Positions 24,421 through 34,482 of a stretch of 64,000 nucleotides of DNA are shown piece after piece. Made by a program: the position numbers and the translations under genes. How positions within the stretch are numbered: position 1 is the first letter of the stretch; each line of letters starts with the position of its first letter. The stretch spans positions 20,001 to 84,000 of the forward strand of contig JBBHKE010001891.1 in NCBI GenBank assembly GCA_037447655.1, read 5' to 3'. The stretch comes from Zygnema cylindricum. Lineage: Eukaryota; Streptophyta; Zygnematophyceae; Zygnematales; Zygnemataceae. The notes beneath the pieces are model-generated. The model searched no databases. It was not told the DNA's origin and saw nothing but the letters and a program-made list of their open reading frames with translations.

Positions 24421-24702
24421 CTGAAAAAAACGTAAATAGTATTAAGCGCGTTTTGTAGGACAGGACCCATAGTTTAAACACTGCGAAACGCGCTGAAACA
24501 CTATACCCAGTGTCCCTTATATATGCGTATTATACGAAGTTTTCCACGTTTCCATACTTTCGCACATTAAAACTTATGGGACTTGGAAGCCTCGTTAAAA
24601 AGTTCAACCGGACACAATACAAAGTTCAAACGCAAGGTTAAACAAATGAATCAAAGGTGTTGATGTGTTTCGTGCGGAGTCTGCACCTTACGGAAAATGA
24701 AA

Positions 24703-24736
24703 GTACAGTACAGTACAGTACTGTACTGTACTGTAC
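24703..24736. repeat. Perfect 34-bp GTACA/CTGTAC palindrome
   Basis: Eight bases of GTACAGTA repeated and then mirrored as CTGTACTG, giving complete self-complementarity. Shorter relatives occur at 13214-13240 and about 17958-17972. Confidence 0.9.
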
Positions 24737-24739
24737 CGC

Positions 24740-26270
24740 ATTTCACGCAGCTCCCACTGAAGAAGAATTGCATGAAATTCACAAAATTCTTCCATGTAAA
24801 CACCGATTGTTCCAGAAGTTTCCTCACGGTCAGCGAATGTTTGTACGAAATTTCGACACGTTATAGACTGCGCGTCACGATTTTTATATTTACCGTACTG
24901 CAGGTCGTACCCAAGCTTGGCTCGTGATTGGCTGCGATTCGCAACAGCATCTGAACGCGAACATGCAATACTGTGATCCGATTCAGTGCCTTCGCCGTTA
25001 CAGGCGCCCTGCGGACGCTCCGCTCCACAAAACTGCGCGCATGTAGCTTCAGACCGTTGATCAGGAGAGCCACAGTTTTATGGGGATGTTAGCGCCAAAG
25101 ATACAGTTATCGGAAAACCCGTCCTGGAAGGGACCAGTGGGACATTGCGGACTACCGTTCGATGTGATGCGGATCGAACCGCTCAGATAATTCCGGCTGA
25201 GGATGAGTTGCGGAGCAGCCGCCGGGAAGTCTAGCAGGACAGAGGAAGTTAAACCCCCCCGAAGCCACGAAGCTGTACGAGGATCAATTTAAATTTCAAA
25301 TTTCTCGAACGCCCGCGCAAAAAAAAGGGAAACATGGCAAATTTGAAATTTGAATTGAATTTGAATCTTGGATTGCACGAGAAAACACAGGAAAACTAAC
25401 GACAGGAAGCATCCTAGCGTCTTAGCATCTTAGACCTTCTTAGAAACATGAGATAGTAATTGTATAGCTTTACTCTGATAGAGAGGTGGTAAATTATTGA
25501 CTTTGGTGAGGTTCTTGATGTCTTTTTTGACTTCGACAGCATGATGTATTTTCAATTGTAAAAGATGCACGCGATCCAGAAGGAGAGGGAAATTTGTCAG
25601 AGTGAATAAAAGGAACTTGAGAGAAAGGACGTAAAATACAGAGAAGATATGAAGCATAGCAAGGCAAAGCTGAAAAAACTTGAGGAGAAAGCGAAGAAGG
25701 TACAAAATATGTTTGGCCCACTGTTGGCAGGTCTTCACAGACTCAGATAAACACGCAATAAGTATTTATGTTATTCTGCTGTTATGTTCTGCCCAGAATA
25801 CCTTTTGTCTTTGAATTGTCCTGATAAATATAGCGATTTCTCATTTCTTGCTAAAAGGAGGACTTAGATACTAGCTAAAGTTGTTAGTCCATTGAATAGT
25901 TTGTTAGATATGGAAGACATTTCTGCATGCTGTTATGCAATGTATTGACAGCACTGTTTTTTGGTTTTGAAAAGGTCTTCTATGTCTTCATGATCCAGGC
26001 AATAAGCTATCTAGGCAAATAATAAGCACTTCCATCAGTTTTTTTATAGATATTTCAAGATTGTTAGCAAAACATGGCACACGGCATAAACGTTCAACTG
26101 AAGCCATTTTCTTAAGCATTTGCACTCAGTCCTTTGAACAAGTGAAAAATGAGAATGTCGAGTAAGTTCAGAGTGTGGTCTCATAAAAAAAAGGTGGTAC
26201 CATATGGTGCTCATTAAATATCAAACATTTAACGATTAGAACCAATGTTCTGTTAGGTAGTTCCCACCTT
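24740..26270. other. Intergenic DNA without supported gene
   Basis: A small plus-strand lysine/leucine-rich frame ends at 25747 after a possible AG acceptor near 25650, but no partner exon was found. AAATTTGAAATTTGAATT-type self-complementary DNA lies near 25290-25370. Confidence 0.3.
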
Positions 26271-26281
26271 TTCACATGCTA

Positions 26282-26498
26282 CACCGCGTATCGCTATTAG
26301 TGTTAATGTCTTTTTGGTCTCTTAAAACATTTTTTCTCCGTACACAGATGTCAGATTGTAGATATACCGGTTGCGATTGAAAGGTAAGATTCTCAGCTTT
26401 CGATTGGCGGTCTCAAATTGAAAATCGGACAAGTGTGTACATAGAAAGGATGTTTTGAGTGGCGAAAAAATTATTAACCCTAGTAGCGATTCAAGGTG
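26282..26498. mobile_element. TA-flanked foldback MITE, CACCGCG family, subfamily C
   Basis: 217 bp. Ends CACCGCGTATCGCTATTAG / TAGTAGCGATTCAAGGTG with TA on both sides. The inner halves also fold back on each other around TTTTCTCCGTACACA / TGTGTACATAGAAAGGA. Confidence 0.8.
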
Positions 26499-26731
26499 TA
26501 CACAGCATTCATTAGCCACATTGTCTTTTCTGCCACACTAAATCTGAATTCAAACTAAGACATTGGTGGTAGACAATGTACGGTAATGCTGAGACCCAAG
26601 TCACTCACATCTGTATATCGTACCGCAACATCGCTACGGTTGGTTATCAGTAGTTCAATATGTTGTTATGTTACATGTGTTGTTTACTGAATATCGGAAT
26701 GTACTAAATATCGGGGCTGTCTGTGTGATCA

Positions 26732-28047
26732 GAGGTCGCAAACGGTCAACCCAAACCGTGACCGACCGTTAACCGACCGCCCGCGCAGGATCCGGAACGG
26801 ATTCGGTTGCCAAATTTTGGGGGCCGGGCGGTTGCGGTCGGTTGATTCACCAGAAAAAAAAAATGGTCGGTTACGGTCGGTTAACCAAAAATTGAAAATT
26901 TTGTACTGTCCATACAATCCAACATTATTGTACTTTGTACTCTGTGGTATCGTGGAAGTACGTGACATCATGATTAGCGTCGCAAATCTGACACGGTAGT
27001 AAACACTGTTCATTTCGCAAATCTTAGGGAACGCCACAAATCGTAATTATTGGCTTATTCATACGTCGTACATTAATTAATTTTGTACTTTTTCGGTTAC
27101 GGGCAGGCACGGTTAGTCGCGAGAAATCGAGTTTCGGTTAACTTTTATTTTCGTAAACGCCGGTCGGTTAACGGTTAACAATTTTGGAGCGTGACATAAC
27201 CCGGTCGGGCGTCGGTTACTCAGATTTTGAAAAAAAAAAACGGTCGGTTTCGGTTATGTATAATTTTGACTTTTGCGACCTCTGCTGCAGAGGTGGCAAA
27301 AGTCTAAAAAAATCATACCCGAAACCGACCGTTTTTTTTTTTTCAAAATCTGAGTAACCGACGCCTGACCGAGTTTTGTCACGCTCCAAAATTGTTAACC
27401 GTTAACCGACCGTCGTTTACGAAAAAAAAAATTAACCGAATCTTGATTTTTCGCGACTAACCGTGCCCGCCCGTAACCGAAAAAGTACAAAATTAATCAA
27501 TGTACGACGGAATAAGCCAATAATTACGATTTGTCGCGTTCCCTAAAGATTTGCGAAATGAATAGTGTTACTACCGTGTCAGATTTGCGACGCTTTGTCG
27601 CGTTCCCTAAGATTTTCAAAATGAATAGTGTACTGCTGTGTCAGATTTCTGACGCTTTGTCGCGTTGCCTAAGATTTGTGAAATGAATATTGTACTAGCG
27701 TGTCAGATTTGCGACGCTTTGTCGCGTTCCCTTTGATTTGCGAAATAAATAGCTTACTACAGTACCGTGTCAGATTTGCGACGCTAATCATGATGTCACG
27801 TACTTCCACGATGCCAAAGAGTACAAAGTACAAGAATGTTGGATTATAGGGACATACAAAATTTTCATTTTTTTTTGGTTTTTGGTTGACCGACCGTAAC
27901 CGGCCGTTTTTTTTTCCTGGTGAATCAACCGACCGTAACCGCCCGACCCCCCAAAATATGGCAACCGAATCCGTTCCGGATCCGGCGCGGGCGGTCGGTT
28001 AGCGGTCGGTCACGGTTTCGGTTGACCGTTTTCGACCTCTGCTCTGC
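26732..28047. mobile_element. Mutator-like foldback element with two long inverted arms
   Basis: The arms 26732-27285 and 27286-28047 are inverted copies meeting at CTCTGCTGCAGAG. The outer ends read AGAGGTCGCAAACGG / CGACCTCTGCTCTGC. A 9-bp target duplication tgtgtgatc flanks it (26723-26731, 28048-28056) and occurs once in the empty site at 32043-32051. A 9-bp duplication is typical of Mutator-like elements. The arms are dense in CGGTCGGTTA words, and no protein is encoded. Confidence 0.85.
27532..27785 (+). repeat. Four tandem copies of a 62-66-bp unit in the right arm
   Basis: The unit runs from TGTCGCGTTCCCTAA through GAATAGTGT to GTGTCAGATTTGCGACGCT. The left arm of the same element has only one unit, which explains why the arms differ in length. 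Confidence 0.85.
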
Positions 28048-28246
28048 TGTGTGATCTGTCTTGAATATCGTATAACAATGGCCAATTTTAGTGCGGATTC
28101 CGTCAACGGTCTAAAAACTTCAAAATGTTGCCTCGTAACTAACAACAAAGGCATTTTTTTTTTTTTTTTTTCGACGGACCCAAGCTCACCGTCGTCATTC
28201 CATTACCGGCCGACAACTTTCGCCGTTTCGAGCCCGTCCCTTTAAT

Positions 28247-31017
28247 ATGGCTGGCCACGTGGCATTTCCTCGCCTGCCACCACTCTTTCAACACCCGCAC
28301 GTGCGATCTGCGGCCACTTCATGCGTCGCTTTGGCGCTTGGCGACGTGGCTTGTCAGGCACTCTCTAACGCCTCCTCTTCCAAAACGCCACGTGGCAGCC
28401 GCGTTCCACGGTTGGAAAAAAAGCCGTCGAAACGTGAGGATTGGTGGGATTTTTGCCGTACGGGTCGGTTTGCCCTGGTAGGCCTGACTCTACATGGTCC
28501 GTATTTCAGCTGGGGATTCCGTACATTGGACAGAATACTTCCAAATAATGGACGTGCCACGTTGGCAGTGGCATTAGGGAAAACTGCTGTTGGACAGGTG
28601 AGCGACACGTGGCTTTTGAATACAATCCCAAACCTATTCCGATGAAAGAAAAAATAATTGTAGCATGGGAATATGAATACTTGAAATTGAGTTTTAGGGT
28701 TTGTCTATGTACTTTAAAGTTTAAACCCTAAAAGTTCCCATGTACCAACAAGAAAATTTTCTATGTGCCTTTTAGAAAAAACTCAATTTTAGGGTTTCCA
28801 ATTGAGTTTCATATGTTGTTAGATGTCTTAAAGTAATTTTGTCCTTTTTATGTATAAGAAACCTTAGATGTTTATAACCTTTAAAAATGGACACATTTGT
28901 CCTTGAAGAAAAGATAAAAAATTAAAAAAATAAAATAAAAAAAAATTACATTTTTTTTTTTTTTTGGATGAAAGAGCTTAGAACCTTGAGATCATTTACA
29001 TTTTGAATGAAAATCAAAGTTTTGATGTTTTCTCTTTTTGGGTTTCAAATTTTCTAGACGAGCAAAACATTCAAAGCAAAGTCTGTGCTTTATATAATAG
29101 AGATCGGAAATGATCTCTGCTTTCCATTTCAAAACTAATAAACCGGATCGACTTGCAAACATTGCAATAAAGTGAAGTAACCTAGATCCATAATAAGAAG
29201 CATGGATTCCAAATGTAGAGATAATGCTAAATTTGAACAATCCACACTTGATCTATGTTTGCAAAACGGACTTATGTAGGGCACAATAGAACCACCATAA
29301 AGTGTTTTTATTCCAAATTTCTGCGAATCAGCGTCATTTATGTGGTTTTCACAATCTTGGAATAAAATGCCACATTTTCACTGTCGCATTCGGTCAACTT
29401 TGGGATAATACACCGTGTAGCTTTTTTAGCGCCAATGATACTATATCTGTGCCCCTAAATTTTACCCTTTGAACCTTAAATAGTATCAATAACACTAATT
29501 CTTTTTTTCTTACCGCTTATTCTTTAGGTGGTTCAGAATGAGCCACGTCATTTGGAACTGAATTAGAGTTAGTAACCCTAATATAAACCCCACGCTAATA
29601 ATTTCTTTAATAATGATTCACAGTGTAGCAAATGCATCACTGTGCAATTTTTCTATACAAAAGCATACGTGCCACGCCATAATATCATAATATAGTGTTG
29701 CTAATACTAATAATATTTCTGAAGTTCGATTCACCTTAAATTTCATTTCATGTCGTTCAAATTATCAAACAGAATAAAACTTATTTTTTATGTGTCAACT
29801 TGTATTGAAAATTGTGGTTCTTATGGTATTTGTCATTTTCAAACATGGATACATTGTGGTTCTTATGGTATTTGTCATTTTCAAACATGGATACAAAAGT
29901 TATTCCATGCAAATTTTAGACCTGTTCGATGTCATTGTATACCTGTGACCTTGTTGGATGTTGAGATATGTACATATTGAACTATGCTGTGAATCACAAC
30001 TAGCGTTAATAACAAAATTCCCTCTTGGTTTTCTTTGCCGCTGAACATAAGATAGCATTACTGGTACTACATCGTTTCTTCCTTAACGCTATTTTTTTTT
30101 GCGGTTCACAATTGTCCACATTTTTGGTCCGTAAGTAGAATCATTAACAGTAAAACAGTCCTCGTGCTAATTATTTTTTGACACTAATAGCAATTCAAGG
30201 TGTAGTGTGACTATCTAAAATGTTATTATATTTGTTTATGCTTTTATTTCAGGTGACGTTATTTCCTGTGTACCTTGCATCCTTCTTTACTTATATGGGT
30301 CTCTTGGAGGGAAGAAGCTTCCTGGAAGCTGTCCAAAAGACAAAAGAAAATTTTTGGAGCACCTTCAAAGGAGGGTATGAAATTAGGGGTTTCAGCAATC
30401 TTGGAGCTATTTTTGTTCTGTATACTTGTGATAAATGCTCACTAATTTTTTGGGAATATCTTGCTATGCCGTGTTTGTCATTTTTTATTTTATTCTTTTA
30501 TCCTTGAATTACTTTACATGTCTAAAGTTAAAGTCTTGTTATGCTGGATATTCAAAATTCCTACATTGTTATCTTATTCATATGTTTTGAATATTGCTTT
30601 TGTATGGCATTCCATATATCTGAGTATAGTTGCACATTCTTTTTTTTCTGTTCTCATGTTTTTGTCTTGTCCAGTTTTTTTGCCATTGACTATTCGCTGT
30701 TTAAGCAAGGGCCAAATGTTGTCAATTCTATGCTGGCACTTAGGCATTTATTTCTAAGTCTATGATTTATGTTTTTGTCTATTCAACTTCTGTCCTTTTT
30801 GATTTTGGCTGGCTGTGTCAATGTTATCTTATTTGACAGGTGTTTATTTTGGCCGGCGGCGAACATTGTCAACTTTATGCTGGTGCCTCCAAGTGGACGT
30901 GTTTTATATGTTAACGGAGCAGGTCTTGTATGGAACACCTATTTAAGTTGGACAAATGCTCGAATACAGTCTGTAGAAATTCAAGCCTCGGAATTGCCTC
31001 ACAGAAATGACAATTAA
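28247..31017 (+). CDS. Mpv17/PMP22-family organelle membrane protein
   Basis: Three exons, 28247-28597, 30253-30374 and 30840-31017, join in phase (GTGAGC and GTATGA donors, CAG acceptors) to 216 aa. Family landmarks are DW..CRTGRFALVG then GPYFSWGFRTLD in exon 1, PVYLASFFTYMGLLEG..FWSTFK in exon 2, and WPAANIVNFMLVPPSGR plus VWNTYLSW in exon 3. Mpv17/PMP22/SYM1 proteins are small four-helix channel-like proteins of mitochondrial, peroxisomal or plastid membranes. An N-terminal stretch with basic and hydroxyl residues (RSAATSCVALALGD) could act in targeting, but which organelle cannot be told. Intron 1 carries two MITEs. The ATG lies 76 nt after a T17 tract. No breaks were seen, so it is probably functional. 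Confidence 0.92.
29411..29625. mobile_element. Diverged CACCGCG-family MITE in Mpv17 intron 1
   Basis: Begins CACCGTGTAGC and ends ATGATTCACAGTG with TA on both sides. It has the family's GCGCCAATGATACTA / CTAATAATTTC interior, decayed. Confidence 0.55.
29810..29895 (+). repeat. Two tandem copies of a 43-bp unit
   Basis: The unit starting TGTGGTTCTTATGGTATTTG is repeated exactly back to back in Mpv17 intron 1. Confidence 0.85.
29985..30202. mobile_element. Diverged CACCGCG-family MITE in Mpv17 intron 1
   Basis: Ends TGCTGTGAATCACAACTAGC / CTAATAGCAATTCAAGGTG with TA on both sides. It ends about 50 bp before the exon 2 acceptor. Confidence 0.55.
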
Positions 31018-31200
31018 AAACACGTACGTCTCTATCTGCTCTCCCTCTGTCCTTTCTCTTGAGATGAACCCATTGCCTCTCAAAAGTGACAACTGAAGAC
31101 ATGTACATCTTTATTTGCTCTTCCTCCGTCCTTTCTCTTTAGATGAAGCCATTACCTCACAGAAATAACATGCACATCTTTAACTGCTCTCTCTCCGTTT
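30991..31200 (+). repeat. About 80-bp unit repeated almost three times across the Mpv17 stop codon
   Basis: Units begin near 30991, 31069 and 31150, with the pattern ATTGCCTCACAGAAATGACA, then a CTGCTCTCCCTCTGTCC block. Only the first unit holds the reading-frame stop; the others lie in the 3' untranslated region. Confidence 0.8.
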
Positions 31201-31209
31201 TTTCTCAAT

Positions 31210-31850
31210 TTCTCTTCTCATTCACCTCTCTCCCCGCTTCTCATCGCTCCTACTCTCTTTGTCCCTCTATCATGATCCACTTTTTCCACTCCTCATTTTC
31301 TTCTCTCTTTTGCTGTTGTAAATGCAAACAGTTAAAATAATTACGTCGGTTTTCCGCGTTTTTGTTTTTGTATCAGAATATTAGTTCGACAGTATTCAGT
31401 TGATTTTATCATTGAGCTGTATTCAGTTGATTTTATCATTGAGCTGTTTTCTTTACAAGAAAGTTGTTGAGAGGATTTATATGTTTTATGTTTTTTTAGC
31501 TTTCTTGTTTCCCTTGGAAGTAAAGCCCCGGTGTCCATTTACACCTATCACAAGGTTTTTATTGGACATTTCGGTATGTAGATCATCTAGAATGTCATAG
31601 AAAGCTTTTTGGATTTTCATTGTCGTTATTATTTTTTTATATTCTTGGATGTCCTCCAACATCAGGTTGTTAATTTTTTTTGATAATTCTGCAGTACAAG
31701 TGGAAGTGTATGTCAAGTATATATTTTTTGTATGTTTGTAGACATGGGCGACCTGGGAACTTTTTGTTGACATTTAGGTACAGAAGATTTCAGTGAAGAT
31801 ATTTTTTTAGACAAAGAATTCAATCTATTTCCATTTGGTCGATGTGTCAA
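31210..31850. other. AT-rich DNA downstream of Mpv17
   Basis: Contains two direct copies of TATTCAGTTGATTTTATCAT (about 31390-31445). A 95-codon minus-strand frame (31486-31773) has no recognised motif and is not called as a gene. Confidence 0.3.
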
Positions 31851-31854
31851 ACTT

Positions 31855-32150
31855 TTCAGCCACACTAAATCTGAACTCTAGCTACCGCATTGATGCTAGA
31901 CAATGCATGGTAATTCTGAGACCGAAGTCACTCGACATCCGTACATCGTACCGCAACATCGCCACTGTTCACAATCGGTACGCTTTTTAAGCTGCATTTG
32001 TTCTTTACTGATTATCGTTGTGTACCAATTATAAGAACAGTATGTGTGATCTGTCTTGCATATCGTATAACAATGGGCAACTCCAGTGCGGATTCCGTAA
32101 ACCGTTTGAAAATTTGATGTTGCCACATTTTCGTAATTGACCATGAAGAC
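31855..32150. repeat. Dispersed repeat, empty copy
   Basis: Matches 26535-26731 plus 28048-28165 without the 1.3-kb foldback element, and carries tgtgtgatc once (32043-32051). Confidence 0.8.
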
Positions 32151-32159
32151 ATTGTTTCG

Positions 32160-34480
32160 GTGAAGCTATTTTCGCCTCCTTGCACCCTGTAGACGTAACC
32201 ATTAACATTTCTTGTGTGCCAAGTCCGAAAAGTACAGGAGGCTTACATTTAAAAATGGATATACTGGCTGAGGCACAAAAAGACAAAATGTCATGAATCA
32301 ACAATTGTCGGTGTGAACAGTGGTAATGAATACAGCCGTTCCAAATTCGTACGTCTAACAGCCTACTGCAACATGCCACGTTTTTGTACATGTGAGACCC
32401 TCTAGAACCATGTGTTGTGTAGGCAAGTCCAGACTGACAAAAAGCTCTATTCAACCTTGACGATTAGTGTTCAGTTTTAAGATTTACTCCGCTTGTACTT
32501 TGCTTGTGTAGTACACAGAACATCTGTACGATTACATAAGATACAATGAGGGGAAAACAGCAAAATAAAGGAGAAGATTGTCCTCCACCTTAATTTCGTG
32601 CTGCAGTTTTCCTACTCTACGGTAATCTGTACTCTGTAGTGTTTTCGTTTTCTGCACAAAATTTCTAATAGGGTGTGTCGAAAATCGCACAACTTTAAAT
32701 GAATTTTGTGATAGATCAAATCCAGTACTCAAAAGTAGCTGCAGAAATTGGTCGCTCAAAATCTTTGTTGGTTTGAGAAAAGTTTGCATTAGTTACATTT
32801 GTGAATCTACAGTCCAAAAACTTCAGCGGTTATAGAAAAAATACAGCGCAGAAAATAACTCTTCTCTATGACAAGATGACAAACTTTATGAGAGGCTTGC
32901 AAATAAACTTCAACTGAAAATGCCAACTTAATATTAAACTCGTTAAAAACTTATTTTAAAGCTCGGTGAAATCCCATATGTACGTTCCCATATATTACAA
33001 CTGGAAGGTGAAAAAAGAGCAACAAAGAAACTCTAAAACACCCTAAACAGAAGAGTATAGAAGAGAGCAAAAACGTGAAAAACCAGTATGAAAGACATAA
33101 GATAACAAAAGTCACCAGATGTGTAAACAATGTAAAATTGTGAATAGATATTTACAACATACACAAAAACTGAAATCACAATATAGCTCGCTTTGTTTTT
33201 GTTTCAGATTTTTCTCTTTTGTTAGCACAATTTTAGTTATTGCTTTCAATAACGATCGACGTTTCATGCAGCAAAAATGTCATCTAAACAACCGACCATT
33301 AGTTTCGTTTCAAAATCTTTTTTTTTCCCGTTTGAAAGACGGAATTTTCAAACAAAAATGTGCGAAAAAAGTCACTTGTTAACAAACTTTCAAAGAAAAA
33401 CATTTCAAAAACAGAATTTAAAAGATGGAACATCAAGTGATAACCAAACAGGTTGCAATTAGAGTTGTAAAAATGCGCAGAAAAATAAGAAAAGAAAAAC
33501 TCTTTTAATATTACACCATAGCTCAAATCTACGGATATTTCAAGTGAATTCAAAAGTTTTTTATACCGAGATTAAAAAATCCAACTTTCCTTTTCTAAAA
33601 AAAAACTAAGACGCGCCATCTCAAATGCATATAATCTGACTTGAGAAAGCCCATTTTAACCTAAATTAGCCCTAAAATAGCTTCCTCTCCCTCACTCTCT
33701 CTCTCGCTTCCTTCCACTCTTCTCTCTCTACTGCCCATTTGCACTCCTCCAAGACACTAATTTTCTTTTTTTCCTTTTGCTCTTTAAAAACCAATAATTG
33801 TCAGAAGGAAACCACCGAAACTGTCAATAATAAAACTTCTTTTTTCTTGTCAAATTAAAACCTTCACCACACCAATTTTTGAGCGAAGTTTTTTCACAAC
33901 TCAATTACCTGTATACTTCTATAACTATAAATAACTGTTTGAAATTTGTAATCGAGAGAGAAGGAGAGATCTCGAGAATTCTTTCTTAAAAAGGAAAGGA
34001 ACAGTAGAATTTCAAGGAAGCGAGGGAGGAAGGGAGAGAGAGAGACATTAGATATTCATGTCTCCATACAAACTTACGATTTTTTTCCTCCAGGGCCACC
34101 TCGCAACAGTCATCTACCAGAATTGGCAACCGGTTCCATTCCTCCTCCCGCTTTCCTCTCCTCCCCCTTCCCTCCTCCCATGCTCTCTCCCCTATTTCCA
34201 TGACTTGTCACTCCCTCATCACCCCTCCCACTCTCCACTTCCAAGAAATAAACTGTCACAACTCCCAGAACACTCCCTCCCTATCCCTTCCTACCTGTCA
34301 TACTATCTCCACCCCTCCCTCTCCCCCATCCAGCAAACCTTTCACAACTTCCACTTCGCGAACAGTCAACCATCCATTAACCCCCAACCCCTTTCCCTAC
34401 CCCTCTCTCTCACACCCCTCTCTCTCCCCACCCCCTTCGTCCCTCCCCCACCTGTCGGTCTTAACCCTACCATGTGGACC
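32160..34480. other. No gene recognised
   Basis: AT-rich unique-looking DNA with short frames lacking motifs. From about 34080 it becomes CT-rich on the plus strand and should include the 3' untranslated region of the S1-domain gene. Confidence 0.35.
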
Positions 34481-34482
34481 AA

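Larger units (their letters stand above)
26535..28165. repeat. Dispersed repeat, occupied by a foldback element
   Basis: 26535-26731 and 28048-28165 together match 31855-32150. Landmarks are GCCACACTAAATCTGAA, ATCGTACCGCAACATCGC, TGTGTGATCTGTCTTG and AGTGCGGATTCCGT. The element 26732-28047 splits this copy. Confidence 0.8.

Noticed and set aside
25430-25738. 102-codon minus-strand frame and an overlapping plus-strand Lys/Leu-rich frame ending at 25747
   Set aside because: Either could be an exon, but no partner exon, start or recognised motif was found, so neither is called.
31486-31773. 95-codon minus-strand frame with plausible helical composition
   Set aside because: Composition follows local AT bias; no motif, no homologous repeat copy.
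32029-32454. 141-codon minus-strand frame
   Set aside because: Overlaps a dispersed repeat whose other copy (26535-28165) does not keep the frame.
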